Of a DNA stretch of 64,000 nucleotides, positions 61,701 to 64,000 are shown in pieces. The notes beneath the pieces were generated by a model. That model did not search any database, was not told the DNA's origin, and was given only the letters and a program-made list of their open reading frames with translations. The DNA comes from Bagarius yarrelli (taxonomy: Eukaryota; Chordata; Actinopteri; Siluriformes; Sisoridae). Each line of letters starts with the position of its first letter. The first letter of the stretch is position 1. The position numbers and the translations under genes were made by a program. The stretch spans positions 407,037 through 471,036 of the forward strand of contig VCAZ01000111.1 of assembly GCA_005784505.1 (NCBI GenBank), given 5' to 3'.

Positions 61701-63132
61701 TTTTAAGGCTGCCGTTAGTATATAGTTTAAATCATTATTTATTATAATTTTTTTTTGTGTGTGTGAAACCAGTCAGCAGGGTGGTTTAGTGGTTAGCATT
61801 GTTGCCTCACAGCAGGAAAGTCCCGGGTTCGATTCCCAGGCAGGGGTCTTTCTGTGTGGGGTTTGCATGTTCTCCGCGTGCTTGCGTGGGTTTACTCCGG
61901 GTTCTCCGGTTTCCTCCCACAGTCCAAAAACATGAATGATAGGTTGATTGGTGATTCTAAATTGCCTATAGTAGTGTTTGTGTGGCCCTGTGATGGACTG
62001 GTGACCTGTCCAGGGTGTACCCCTATTACTTTTTGCCTTTCAGATAGACTCCCCGTGACCTCGAATTAGGGAATAAGCAGGTACAGAAGATGAATGAATA
62101 AATGAATGTTTATTTTATTTTGAATTTTTAGTAACACTCTGCTTGGCTTTCACTCAGAAGATTAATCAGCATTGGGGGTTTGCGCTTAATATCACATTCA
62201 TTGTTCACGTTCTCTGGGGCGGTGTTCCGCACCATTCGCAGCCACAAGACTTCGTAAAGTAAGATTTAATATATGAGGGTGTATCAAAATTTTGAGACAC
62301 ACCAACAGATGGCAGCACAAAGCTGCAGGCTGCCGGCACAGTCACAGGGAGCACAGTCTTGCTTGCAGCCTTGTGCTGCCATCTGTTGGTGTATCTTAAA
62401 ACTTTTCGATACTAGCAGTCTCTTTATAAGTCCTGATGGCTTGTGAATGGGTTTTCTTATTTTCCCACTAATGTGCTTTCTGCGTCTGACTCAGTCATGA
62501 CAACAGTTTTATGTTACTTTAATAACTTCAATTTCGCTCCATTTGAACGTATTTTTGTGGCGTTTGCATGACCTAAGCACACGGGAAGCCTATGCACATG
62601 CTTAATTATAACATAATTCCTCAACATAGAGTGAATTTCGGTAAACACTCTTAATAAATTAACCTAACTCTTTGCTGTTTTCTTTATTATAGGAGTGTAA
62701 GTATGATTGACGTGAGGACTGACGACGACGGCCTGCTTCCTCCTCACAGTCAGGTCCGACACGAGCTGATGCACAGCCAGTATAACAGGATGAAGGAGGA
62801 GGACAGCCAGTGGCAGGATGTGAGTGTGTGAGAGTATCCATGGCTTGAAGTTTGTGAACATCCAATAGAAAACTGATTGACCTGGTCAGATGTTCTAAAG
62901 AAGATAAAGATGTTTGTGTGGATTTGTGGGTGGGGATATGTGCTTATAGCTTGCCTATTTTTTTCATTTGTATTTAGGACCTGGCACGATGGAAGAGTCG
63001 CAGAAGAAGTGTATCTCAAGACCTGATAAAAAAAGAAGAAGAGAGAAAGACGATGGAAAGATTGTTGAGCCAAGACGAAGGCTCACAAAGACGGAAGAGC
63101 TTCAAGACCTACAGGGAGATAGTGGAAGACAA
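12779..63132 (+). CDS. limch1: LIM and calponin-homology domains protein 1, 5' part
   Basis: Eleven coding exons join to 1250 nt (416 codons plus 2 nt) with all phases compatible; the gene continues past the window. LIMCH1 is a cytoplasmic actin-stress-fibre protein that activates non-muscle myosin II. The calponin-homology (CH) domain spans about 30-138 (RKWIEAVTGRSFG, DGILLCELL, KKINRLPTPLAG, LFLKGCEEFGL, LITIYWLGRAAN). Then follow a conserved serine-rich region (SPKRSIRDSGYIDCW, DSFDSLDSIGSRSR, near 166-215), PFNQYLPNKSNQ, and the basic segment DLARWKSRRRSVSQDL (366 on). The middle region and LIM domain lie downstream. The start is fixed by an in-frame TAA directly before the ATG and by similarity to the LIMCH1 N-terminus. 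Introns are mostly 1.3-16.5 kb and repeat-laden; intron 10 is only 158 bp. LMO7 is the related alternative, but exon 7 matches LIMCH1 better. Which fish copy (a or b) is not determined. Confidence 0.92.
13010..13290 (-). repeat. Two SINE family B copies in tandem
   Basis: A partial copy (about 13010-13095) is joined to a longer copy (about 13105-13290), both on the - strand, in LIMCH1 intron 1. The second has the full head with 'ggttcgattcccagcaccacc'-type sequence in reverse. Confidence 0.75.
13325..13905. mobile_element. Fragmented DNA-transposon-like repeat
   Basis: Starts at 'accgcattcacgctgcatg' and repeatedly uses 'atcggattc'. The part at about 13760-13890, including 'tctacattgggttgttttgc' and 'gtaaatgcagatatcgga', recurs at 59120-59195. 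The superfamily is not assigned. No transposase frame was seen. Confidence 0.5.
13930..15225. other. LIMCH1 intron 1, mostly unique-looking DNA
   Basis: No exon recognised. A purine-rich fragment near 14540-14590 ('ggggggagataga', 'ggagtcgaac') resembles the SINE family D at 47040-47175. A block at 14985-15115 recurs at 15555-15690. Confidence 0.45.
15228..15455. repeat. Palindromic (TA)n/(TAGA)n block
   Basis: About 230 bp of TA, ATAGAT and ATCTAT runs, self-complementary over most of its length. Confidence 0.85.
15555..15690 (+). repeat. Direct repeat of 14985-15115
   Basis: Shares 'taggattttgcgggctattt' and 'ctgcaaacattgc' and flanking blocks with 14985-15115. The two copies bracket the TA block. 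Confidence 0.7.
15691..17130. other. LIMCH1 intron 1, no recognised feature
   Basis: No exon, RNA gene or familiar repeat was identified on either strand. Base composition is ordinary. Confidence 0.4.
17140..17380 (-). repeat. SINE family A, diverged
   Basis: Copy on the - strand with an internal deletion. The 'gctaacc...ccaccatgctgcc' head is at the high end and the 'gtctctgaaagggtgaaaggc' block at the low end. Confidence 0.75.
17381..18046. other. LIMCH1 intron 1, no recognised gene
   Basis: Reading frames here (for example 17641-18171) run into microsatellite DNA and show no domain. CA-rich stretches near 17730 and 17935 only. Confidence 0.4.
18047..18110. repeat. (CT)n microsatellite
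   Basis: About 17 CT units followed by interrupted CT/GTCT sequence. Confidence 0.85.
18185..18290 (-). repeat. SINE family B, 5' part
   Basis: In reverse: head 'ggtacctcagtggttaaggt', 'gtttgattccgagcaccacc' and the 'gggccctt' core. Confidence 0.75.
18905..18962 (-). repeat. SINE family B fragment
   Basis: Carries 'caactgagcaattgggggtt' and 'aagggccttgc', the reversed core of family B, cut off by the Tc1-like fragment that follows. Confidence 0.7.
18963..19850 (-). mobile_element. Tc1/mariner transposase remnant
   Basis: On the - strand the translation includes TVRNQPR and TKKTIG in different frames, with 'cactgaacatctgaataatt' and the cassette around 'gtttgccactgaaca', all matching the transposase of fish Tc1-like elements (IRTVRNQPR, VTKKTIG). 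Multiple frameshifts and stops show that it is dead. The low-coordinate half (18963-19250) is the best-kept; 19500-19850 is weakly matching. Confidence 0.65.
19860..20370. other. LIMCH1 intron 1, no recognised feature
   Basis: No coding exon or known repeat seen. Confidence 0.4.
20375..20690 (+). repeat. SINE family A with expanded TG run
   Basis: Body and tail of family A. The internal TG stretch has grown to about 15 units (20515-20545). Ends with 'gatgaatgaatgga'. Confidence 0.85.
20863..20893. repeat. (CA)n microsatellite
   Basis: About 15 CA units. Confidence 0.85.
21207..21230. repeat. (TG)n microsatellite
   Basis: About 11 TG units followed by a short CT run. Confidence 0.8.
21675..21868. 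mobile_element. Palindromic MITE, diverged copy
   Basis: Same family as 106-287: arms with 'ggctccaaccctaataaaa' and 'gttggagctaaactctgcag' around a centre with 'aaggtgttgctaggta'. In LIMCH1 intron 1. Confidence 0.7.
21990..22060 (-). repeat. SINE family B fragment
   Basis: 'gatcttccaattagcagtcc' and 'aacaccttaaccactatgct' are the reversed head of family B. Confidence 0.7.
22061..22765. other. LIMCH1 intron 1, little recognised
   Basis: Ordinary sequence apart from a purine-rich 'gaaatgggggagatagaga' fragment near 22633, shared with SINE family D at 47040-47175. Confidence 0.4.
22766..23055. repeat. (CT)n-rich block
   Basis: About 290 bp of almost pure pyrimidine on the + strand, interrupted CT units. 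Long reading frames across it are artefacts of the repeat. Confidence 0.85.
23056..23532. other. LIMCH1 intron 1, no recognised feature
   Basis: Nothing identified. Confidence 0.35.
23533..23800 (+). repeat. SINE family A
   Basis: Head 'gggcagcatggtggcttac', 'tcacaacaagaaggtcct', body 'gactggtgacctgtccaggg' and a truncated tail. Confidence 0.85.
23801..24780. other. LIMCH1 intron 1, no recognised feature
   Basis: No exon or familiar repeat recognised. The 20-bp T-rich segment near 24637-24660 is locally duplicated ('ttttttttaaaatatgg' twice). Confidence 0.4.
24784..24985 (+). repeat. SINE family C
   Basis: Head 'gtggtggctcacatggtcaa', B-box-like 'ggttcaagccccaccaccgc', then 'cttcctgctccagtggtgc'. 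Related to 11305-11490 (- strand). Confidence 0.7.
25205..25320 (+). repeat. SINE family B, deleted copy
   Basis: 'gggcccctgagtaaggccct' and 'tgctggataaggacatctgc' joined with an internal deletion. Confidence 0.7.
25510..25780. other. CpG-rich, apparently single-copy intronic segment
   Basis: Holds many CpG dinucleotides ('ggtcgcgtcagacgtgcacg', 'aattcgatcgtctaaacgag') in AT-rich surroundings. Three overlapping frames of 65-76 codons are open, but none shows a recognised domain or clear splice sites. It may be an intragenic regulatory segment or an old gene fragment. Confidence 0.35.
25817..25848. repeat. Perfect 14-bp stem hairpin
   Basis: ggcttgtgtcccac (25817-25830), loop ttca, and the exact reverse complement at 25835-25848, in LIMCH1 intron 1. 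The stem is too short for a typical microRNA precursor. Confidence 0.85.
26091..26131. repeat. (TG)n microsatellite
   Basis: About 18 TG units. Confidence 0.85.
26254..26306. repeat. (TG)n microsatellite
   Basis: About 26 TG units. Confidence 0.85.
26378..26573. repeat. (CT)n and (CTTT)n block
   Basis: Pyrimidine-rich on the + strand, ending in seven or so tttc units. Confidence 0.85.
26655..26800 (-). mobile_element. RTE-type LINE fragment
   Basis: In reverse it carries 'gaggttggacaggattagga', identical or nearly so to 8672-8700 in the RTE fragment near 8.6 kb. Flanked on both sides by CT blocks. Confidence 0.65.
26800..27172. repeat. (CT)n-rich block
   Basis: About 370 bp of interrupted CT repeats. 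Overlapping reading frames of low complexity are not genes. Confidence 0.85.
27303..27412 (+). mobile_element. RTE-type LINE 3' fragment
   Basis: Encodes EYIGGRRLEMKLPGRRKRR and DAINEDMK, matching 8790-8900. Followed by a CA run (27417-27436). Confidence 0.7.
27683..27727. repeat. 16-bp tandem repeat
   Basis: Unit 'gtgagtgtgtctgtgt' present about three times. Confidence 0.75.
27883..28240. repeat. (CT)n-rich block
   Basis: About 360 bp of interrupted CT units, the third such block in LIMCH1 intron 1. Confidence 0.85.
28377..28426. repeat. (CA)n microsatellite
   Basis: About 24 CA units; a second CA run lies at 28563-28600. Confidence 0.85.
28812..28885 (+). repeat. SINE family A fragment
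   Basis: Starts 'tggccctgtaatggactggt' and ends at 'cagagacggct', where an inverted copy begins. Confidence 0.8.
28886..29188 (-). repeat. SINE family A, inverted neighbour
   Basis: Near-complete copy on the - strand abutting the + fragment at 28812-28885. The pair can fold into a hairpin about 70 bp long over 'gtctctgaaagggcaaaagg'. Confidence 0.8.
29319..29362. repeat. (TG)22 tract at LIMCH1 exon 2 acceptor
   Basis: Ends 15 bp before the AG at 29376-29377. It takes the place of a normal pyrimidine tract; the remaining bases are 'gtttgtatgtgtgttag'. Confidence 0.9.
29378..29445 (+). CDS. limch1: LIMCH1 exon 2
   Basis: Encodes AVTGRSFGEDFRGSLDDGIL and LCE(2 nt), start of the CH domain. Donor gtgagt. 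One residue shorter than the human loop (SFGDKDF versus SFGEDF). Confidence 0.9.
29479..29513. repeat. (CA)n microsatellite
   Basis: About 16 CA units starting 34 bp after the exon 2 donor. Confidence 0.85.
29514..30055. other. LIMCH1 intron 2, no recognised exon
   Basis: A stretch near 29915-29985 ('gcatgttctcctcttccgtc', 'gggttctctggtgtcctcca') is a degenerate SINE family A body. Confidence 0.45.
30058..30215 (+). repeat. SINE family B
   Basis: Head 'ggtagcacagtggttaaggt', 'gggtttgattcccagcacca', core and tail with a small deletion. Confidence 0.8.
30216..31960. other. LIMCH1 intron 2, AT-rich, no recognised gene
   Basis: Homopolymer T and A runs (near 30323-30360, 30600, 31297), a (CA)n run at 31724-31752 and a (TG)n run at 31857-31877. 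No exon was found. Confidence 0.45.
31965..32105 (-). repeat. SINE family B, 3' part
   Basis: Reversed tail 'ggcagacgtccttatccaga' and core, without the tRNA-like head. Confidence 0.8.
32186..32216. repeat. (CA)n microsatellite
   Basis: About 14 units; a (TG)n run follows at 32297-32319. Confidence 0.8.
32414..32652. repeat. Triplicated 87-89 bp unit ending in (CAGA)n
   Basis: Units start at 32414, 32501 and 32590 with 'cacacaggtgc' or 'cacacaggtac', run through 'aaaacatgtc'-type sequence and end in four to six CAGA units. The third is truncated after the CAGA run. Confidence 0.85.
32798..33735. repeat. Pyrimidine minisatellite before LIMCH1 exon 3
   Basis: About 940 bp built from units like 'ctatgtctctctctcacacc' plus 'ctctctct', about 26-30 bp each. 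It stops about 15 bp before the exon 3 acceptor AG (33750-33751). Long reading frames on both strands are repeat artefacts. Confidence 0.9.
33752..33821 (+). CDS. limch1: LIMCH1 exon 3
   Basis: Encodes (E)LLSSIKPDLVKKINRLPTPL and AGQ, core of the CH domain. Acceptor tctttctccag, donor gtgagt. Confidence 0.9.
33955..34205 (+). repeat. SINE family B with inverted head fragment
   Basis: A + strand copy (about 33955-34135) is followed by an inverted head fragment (about 34150-34205, 'ccatcaccttacccactgtg'). Confidence 0.7.
34362..34406. repeat. (TG)n microsatellite
   Basis: About 22 TG units. Confidence 0.85.
34625..34958 (+). repeat. SINE family A, full length
   Basis: Head 'ggggcagtgcagtggctt', 'tcacagcaagaagga', body, TG run (34841-34864) and tail. 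Its terminal GGAT/GATG sequence runs into the minisatellite that follows. Confidence 0.85.
34959..35246. repeat. (GATG)n-derived minisatellite
   Basis: GATG units with higher-order copies: 'agacagatagatgggaggat' and 'gttgggtagacagatggatg' each occur at least twice. Probably expanded from the SINE tail. Confidence 0.85.
35250..36780. other. LIMCH1 intron 3, no recognised exon
   Basis: Mostly ordinary sequence. The segment 36240-36590 is CpG-rich ('gttgccgtggcgcgaaacgc', 'ccgccgcgtcctg') relative to its surroundings and has no identified function. Confidence 0.4.
36785..37022 (+). mobile_element. Dispersed repeat fragment, probably a DNA transposon
   Basis: 'ggacctctgaaggtgttctg', 'tggtatctggcaccaa' and 'ttagcagaaaagctttaagc' resemble a repeat I know as common in fish genomes. 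No open frame and no ends were seen. Confidence 0.45.
37030..37090 (-). repeat. SINE family B tail
   Basis: Reversed tail: 'aaatttacatttacaacatt', 'tagcaggcgcttttgtcc'. Confidence 0.65.
37145..37531 (+). mobile_element. Dispersed repeat X, copy 3
   Basis: Third copy of the repeat at 2285-2727, with the same 'ggcccaccactg' terminus. Confidence 0.65.
37532..38127. other. LIMCH1 intron 3, no recognised feature apart from a TG run
   Basis: A (TG)n microsatellite is at 38003-38033. Nothing else was identified. Confidence 0.45.
38128..38290 (+). repeat. SINE family B
   Basis: Head 'gcggtagcgcagtggct', 'ggttcagttcccagcaccac', core, tail truncated. Confidence 0.8.
38291..38805. other. LIMCH1 intron 3, no recognised feature
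   Basis: No exon or familiar repeat seen. Confidence 0.35.
38808..38873. repeat. (TAGAA)n microsatellite
   Basis: Pentanucleotide run with TAGAA and CAGAA units. Confidence 0.85.
38934..39113 (+). repeat. SINE family B, full length
   Basis: Inserted between the TAGAA run and the minisatellite. Head 'gtggtggctcatggttaagg', 'gggttcaattcccagctcca', tail 'gtcgctctggataagggcat'. Confidence 0.85.
39115..39800. repeat. AT-rich minisatellite, about 60-bp units
   Basis: Units combine 'ggtagaacagctattg', 'tatagtattgtaaattatag' and either 'tatattctataacgt' or 'catttctattgggaagg'-like ends. At least nine units are present in a mixed order. Confidence 0.85.
39805..40085 (+). repeat. SINE family B and C fragments
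   Basis: A family B piece (about 39805-39885, 'gattcccagcaccaccatgt') is fused to family C (about 39885-40010, 'gggttcaagcctcaccaccg'). Confidence 0.65.
40185..40280. repeat. (CT)n-rich stretch
   Basis: Interrupted CT and CACT units; purine-rich GGGA/GAGA repeats follow at 40378-40415, and GA/GT runs at 40517-40735. Confidence 0.75.
40791..40810. repeat. (TG)10 tract at LIMCH1 exon 4 acceptor
   Basis: Ends 11 bp before the exon 4 acceptor. A pyrimidine stretch 'ttctctctgctt' lies on its far side. Confidence 0.9.
40822..40916 (+). CDS. limch1: LIMCH1 exon 4
   Basis: Encodes DNLALFLKGCEEFGLKSSQL and FDPEDLQDTRT(R). Acceptor gagtctag, donor gtaaga. Confidence 0.92.
40917..41165. other. LIMCH1 intron 4, first part
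   Basis: No feature besides a T run near 41138. Confidence 0.4.
41168..41432 (+). repeat. SINE family A, 3' two-thirds
   Basis: 'gggttttactccgggttctc' through 'gaccccgaattagggaataa' and the tail. The tRNA-like head is missing. Confidence 0.85.
41433..42426. other. LIMCH1 intron 4, no recognised exon
   Basis: TG-rich stretches near 41776-41812 and a (TG)n run at 42032-42061. Nothing else was identified. Confidence 0.4.
42427..42641 (+). repeat. Long direct repeat, left copy
   Basis: About 200 bp nearly identical to 43838-44039, starting at 'actcatacattcacttgatt' and ending 'gatgtatttaaacatgtat'. The left copy has a short extra segment near 42560-42580. Confidence 0.9.
42960..43835 (-). mobile_element. 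L2-type LINE, 3' part
   Basis: On the - strand 43800-43609 encodes STLHWLPIKYRIDFKILVIT, YKALNLAPRYLSELL and PPRPLRSQDSG, the C-terminus of L2-type reverse transcriptases, followed by the 3'UTR block ('gagcctggttctcccaaggt', 'ccttgccgccgtcgcctctg'). The 5' part is missing. Confidence 0.8.
43838..44039 (+). repeat. Long direct repeat, right copy
   Basis: See 42427-42641. Blocks near 42690 and 44582 ('tagaagcatttccac' and 'gatagtcac') match as well, so the duplicated unit is longer and was later interrupted. Confidence 0.9.
44040..44690. other. LIMCH1 intron 4 between duplication and minisatellite
   Basis: Apart from the duplicated block near 44575-44615, nothing was recognised. Confidence 0.4.
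44695..45477 (+). repeat. Minisatellite with TATCGATA and TACGTA
   Basis: About 780 bp of head-to-tail units alternating 'ggtatcgatattggttt' and 'acgtattggtattggttt', about 40 bp per double unit, with a simplified 3' end repeating 'gacgtattgatattggttt'. An open frame of 169 codons across it is a by-product of the unit. It ends about 100 bp before exon 5. Confidence 0.92.
45578..45608 (+). CDS. limch1: LIMCH1 exon 5
   Basis: Only 31 nt, encoding (R)GSDFNKRLKN. Acceptor ttccttcacag, donor gtaagt. Matches the human segment SLDYSRKLKN. Confidence 0.88.
45609..46080. other. LIMCH1 intron 5, first part
   Basis: A GC-rich stretch near 45735-45790 ('agcccgcgggccaaatac') looks like a transposon-derived fragment found widely in fish, but I cannot place it. 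Confidence 0.35.
46085..46425 (+). repeat. SINE family A, full length
   Basis: Head 'ggcagcgtggtggcttagtg', B box 'ggattcgattcccggg', body with 'gtgtggccctgtgatggac', and tail (atgg)n. Confidence 0.9.
46426..47035. other. LIMCH1 intron 5, no recognised feature
   Basis: Nothing identified. A 91-codon frame on the - strand (46721-46996) has no recognised domain. Confidence 0.35.
47040..47175 (-). repeat. SINE family D
   Basis: Reversed tRNA-like B box ('gaatcaaacccgggtcgctg') and purine-rich 'gaaatgggggagatagagaa' body. Fragments occur near 14540 and 22633. Confidence 0.6.
47176..48145. other. LIMCH1 intron 5, no recognised exon
   Basis: No exon or familiar repeat recognised. Confidence 0.35.
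48150..48305 (-). mobile_element. L2-type LINE 3' end fragment
   Basis: 'ttcaattttatttgtagggc', 'gtcacaaagcagctgtagac' and 'ggcggtggcaaggaaaaact' form the reversed 3' end common to fish L2-like elements. Compare 43060-43110. Confidence 0.65.
48779..48889 (+). CDS. limch1: LIMCH1 exon 6
   Basis: 37 codons, VLITIYWLGRAANSSGTYNG to LREFEGLLSQMRK, phase 0 at both ends. The end of the CH domain. Acceptor tgtcctag, donor gtaaac. Confidence 0.93.
48905..49165 (-). mobile_element. Mariner-like MITE fragment next to exon 6
   Basis: Shares 'cacgagtgtcccaattaacg'-type terminal sequence, 'cgagtcgtctcttggccgat' and 'tttttgctttgagttgcgag' with the element at 60035-60560 in the opposite orientation. It begins only about 15-30 bp after the exon 6 donor. 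Confidence 0.65.
49195..49280 (-). repeat. SINE family B fragment
   Basis: Degenerate reversed core 'cagttgaaggttaagaggc' and 'agtggtggcttggtg'. Confidence 0.55.
49755..49920 (-). repeat. SINE family B fragments
   Basis: A reversed head/core ('ggtggcagcttggtggtgct', 'agtccaacaccttcaccgct') is followed by a tail on the other strand ('ataaggatgtctgccaaatg'). Confidence 0.6.
50408..50606 (+). CDS. limch1: LIMCH1 exon 7
   Basis: Encodes EVEDCDSPKRSIRDSGYIDC through DDSFDSLDSIGSRSRHTPSP to RGSSD(G). Nearly identical to the human protein in this serine-rich, probably phosphorylated region. Acceptor gttttag, donor gtacat is weak. Confidence 0.93.
50624..50646. repeat. (CA)n tract after LIMCH1 exon 7 donor
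   Basis: About 11 CA units starting 17 bp after the exon end, preceded by 'cccacgcgcgt', an alternating purine-pyrimidine stretch. Confidence 0.9.
50647..52765. other. LIMCH1 intron 7, no recognised exon
   Basis: Contains a (GA)n run at 52381-52412, A/T homopolymers (51370, 51640) and an ATT run near 51561. No gene was recognised. Confidence 0.4.
52775..52912 (-). repeat. SINE family B
   Basis: Reversed core 'caactgagcaattggggggg' and head 'ccaacaccttaaccactaag'. Confidence 0.8.
52998..53354 (+). other. Unrecognised 118-codon open frame in intron 7
   Basis: Begins MILIDTQRLRQDKIIWHLME and contains CPDPYAVTPCFLFDADLQKM. Complexity is normal and it is not built on a microsatellite, but I recognise no domain and see no splice sites linking it to LIMCH1. 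It may be a chance frame or a transposon relic. Confidence 0.2.
53697..53875 (-). repeat. SINE family B, full length
   Basis: Reversed tail 'ggcagacgtccttttccaga', T run, core, and head 'ccttaaccactgtgctacca'. Confidence 0.85.
53876..55517. other. LIMCH1 intron 7, last part
   Basis: No recognised exon or familiar repeat. Confidence 0.35.
55518..55770 (+). CDS. limch1: LIMCH1 exon 8
   Basis: Encodes (G)RGSDSEYDIHYRRLPDMRRD to PFNQYLPNKSNQSTYVAIPL and LGGERSF(R). Acceptor cactttacag, donor gtaatg. Confidence 0.93.
55771..57470. other. LIMCH1 intron 8, possible old transposon interior
   Basis: On the - strand 56100-56200 reads ELVEATRTEIEALVQADGIC and 57011-57199 is open for 62 codons. Neither matches a family I can name. 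No exon of LIMCH1 was seen. Confidence 0.3.
57475..57625 (+). repeat. SINE family B, diverged
   Basis: 'gtagcacagtaattaaggct', 'gttcgattccgagcatcatc' and the core 'gggcccctgaacaaggccct'. Confidence 0.75.
58348..58369. repeat. (AC)n microsatellite
   Basis: About 10 AC units. Confidence 0.8.
58635..58714. repeat. (AT)40 microsatellite
   Basis: Pure AT run of about 80 bp in LIMCH1 intron 8. Confidence 0.95.
58903..59048 (-). repeat. SINE family B
   Basis: Reversed copy: tail 'gacacccttatccagagcga', core, head 'ccttaaccatgagccaccac'. Confidence 0.85.
59050..59275. mobile_element. DNA-transposon-like repeat, partial second copy
   Basis: 'actgaataatcgtttcc' and 'gtctacattgggttgttttg' match 13766-13860 in LIMCH1 intron 1. 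Confidence 0.55.
59276..60030. other. LIMCH1 intron 8, no recognised feature
   Basis: Nothing identified; short frames only. Confidence 0.35.
60035..60560 (+). mobile_element. Mariner-like MITE
   Basis: Left end 'ccttgacttacaagtttaat' and right end 'gacactcgtaggtcaagata' are inverted with respect to each other. The left interior 'ggttccgtgacggagctcgt' is familiar from fish Tc1/mariner MITEs. No transposase is present. Confidence 0.65.
60561..61346. other. LIMCH1 intron 8, last part
   Basis: AT-rich, no feature recognised. Confidence 0.35.
61347..61382 (+). CDS. limch1: LIMCH1 exon 9
   Basis: Small 36-nt exon encoding (R)FGRSDSVFDDP(E). Acceptor caccccctacag, donor gtaagt. Corresponds to YGPRTPVSDDAE in human. 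Confidence 0.85.
61775..62105 (+). repeat. SINE family A, full length
   Basis: Head 'agggtggtttagtggttagc', B box 'gggttcgattcccagg', body, and tail 'gatgaatgaataaatgaatg'. Confidence 0.9.
62281..62413. mobile_element. Snap-back MITE
   Basis: Left arm 62281-62326 and right arm 62364-62413 are inverted repeats of about 45 bp ('caccaacagatggcagcaca' against 'tgtgctgccatctgttggtg'), with a loop of about 36 bp. No coding capacity. Confidence 0.8.
62693..62819 (+). CDS. limch1: LIMCH1 exon 10
   Basis: Encodes (E)SVSMIDVRTDDDGLLPPHSQ to RMKEEDSQWQD. Acceptor tctttattatag, donor gtgagt. Confidence 0.9.
62978..63132 (+). CDS. limch1: LIMCH1 exon 11 (last in window)
   Basis: Encodes DLARWKSRRRSVSQDLIKKE to RRKSFKTYREIVED(K), near-identical to human. 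Acceptor tgtatttag, donor gtacat. Two bases of the next codon remain, so the gene continues. Confidence 0.93.
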
Positions 63133-63299
63133 GTACATCTTTTTAGCTGTCATTACTGTAAACTGTAGGCAACATTTGAAGAGGCTTTAAAATGTTTATC
63201 AAATTTGTCCTACAGGAAAGGGGTTTTGTTCTGGGTTTTTTTTAGACATTTTTAATAAATGTTTTCAGTTGAATAGTATAGTTGTGATGTGGTAGTAGT

Positions 63300-63495
63300 G
63301 GGAAAGTGGTAGCGCAGTGGTTAAAGTTTTGGACTGCTAATTGAAAGAACGAGGTTCGATTCCCAGCACCACCAGCTTACCACAGCTGGACCCTTGCGCA
63401 AGGGACCTTAACCCCCAATTGCTTGGTGGTATAAATGAGATAAATGTAAGTCGCTCTGGATAAGGACGTCTGCCAAATTCTGTAAATGTTAATGT
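63300..63495 (+). repeat. SINE family B, full length
   Basis: 'gtggtagcgcagtggttaaa', 'aggttcgattcccagcacca', and tail 'gtcgctctggataaggacgt'. Confidence 0.9.
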
Positions 63496-63769
63496 ATATA
63501 ATTTTGCTTCGAATGAGAGTTAAAGGATCTGTTTTGTTCTGGAACATTGATAGAACCTATGTAGAACAATAAAAATTCCAGGTAGTTCAAGTTGTTGAAG
63601 GAGTGGATACTGCTGGGGTAGTCATTAAGTCAGTCTTGTTTTAAAGTTTCTTCTCAGGAATTTGTTAAACAAGTGGAAAAAAAACCATTTTTAGTTATAG
63701 TTTGAAGAACGTGACGGTTCTTCTTTAAAGAATGTGACGGTTGGTCATTAAATTCCTTATTAATGCCAA

Positions 63770-64000
63770 AAAAACACTTATTTGTGAATCTCCTTGGTCG
63801 CTTGGGCAGCCATGTTGCCGCTATAGCTAATGTATCTTGGGGTAGGTTTCTCATACCCAAACGTTTAAAGTGTAGTCCCAAAAAAATCATTTGAAGGGGC
63901 GTATGGCCTTCCACCTACACCTACACCTTCAACCAAAAGAAAATCGAGACCCCTACCCCTTTACATAAATGTGTGAAACAAAGGGCTAGGGGGAGGGTTT
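63770..64000. other. Probable transposon end at window edge
   Basis: 'cctacccctttacataaatg' followed by 'agggctagggggaggg' resembles the end of a repeat I associate with fish DNA transposons. It is cut by the window. Confidence 0.35.

Overview
The window looks like nuclear DNA of a ray-finned fish: split genes with GT-AG introns, very dense microsatellites, many tRNA-headed SINE copies, L2- and RTE-type LINE fragments, a Tc1/mariner remnant and several palindromic MITEs. The SINE families resemble those of otophysan fishes such as catfishes, but I cannot name the species. Nothing points to a bacterial, viral or plasmid origin, so there are no operons or ribosome binding sites, and I found no CRISPR array.

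Three protein-coding genes can be assembled exon by exon, with every splice phase closing. (1) A secreted protein with two C-type lectin domains on the + strand (4246-8241, five coding exons, 317 aa). (2) A catechol-O-methyltransferase/TOMT-family protein on the - strand (9288-11143, four coding exons, 247 aa), with a probable non-coding first exon near 11676-11705. Its fold motifs are kept, but residues matching the catalytic lysine and two of three Mg2+ ligands of COMT are changed. (3) The 5' part of LIMCH1 on the + strand (first eleven coding exons, 12779-63132, 416 codons plus 2 nt). It covers the calponin-homology domain and the conserved serine-rich and basic region, and the gene continues past the window.

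Layout: 1-4200 is repeat-rich intergenic DNA with an L2 reverse-transcriptase relic. The lectin gene and the COMT-like gene converge, with a SINE and an RTE LINE tail near their 3' ends. The COMT-like gene and LIMCH1 diverge from a 1.1 kb interval whose right half is a CpG-rich promoter with paired GC and CCAAT boxes. LIMCH1 intron 1 is about 16.5 kb, and later introns run from 158 bp to 7 kb. Intergenic and intronic DNA is dominated by SINEs, (TG)n, (CT)n and (TA)n tracts and several minisatellites.

The three genes have unrelated roles (carbohydrate-type recognition, a methyltransferase fold, an actomyosin regulator) and nothing suggests that they work together. I see no new gene system. The most notable signals are the microsatellites packed against splice sites of the LIMCH1 CH-domain exons, the altered active site of the COMT-like protein, and several young repeat structures: a 0.8 kb CpG-retaining minisatellite, a duplication flanking an L2 copy, snap-back MITEs, and a hAT-like MITE apparently inside a SINE.
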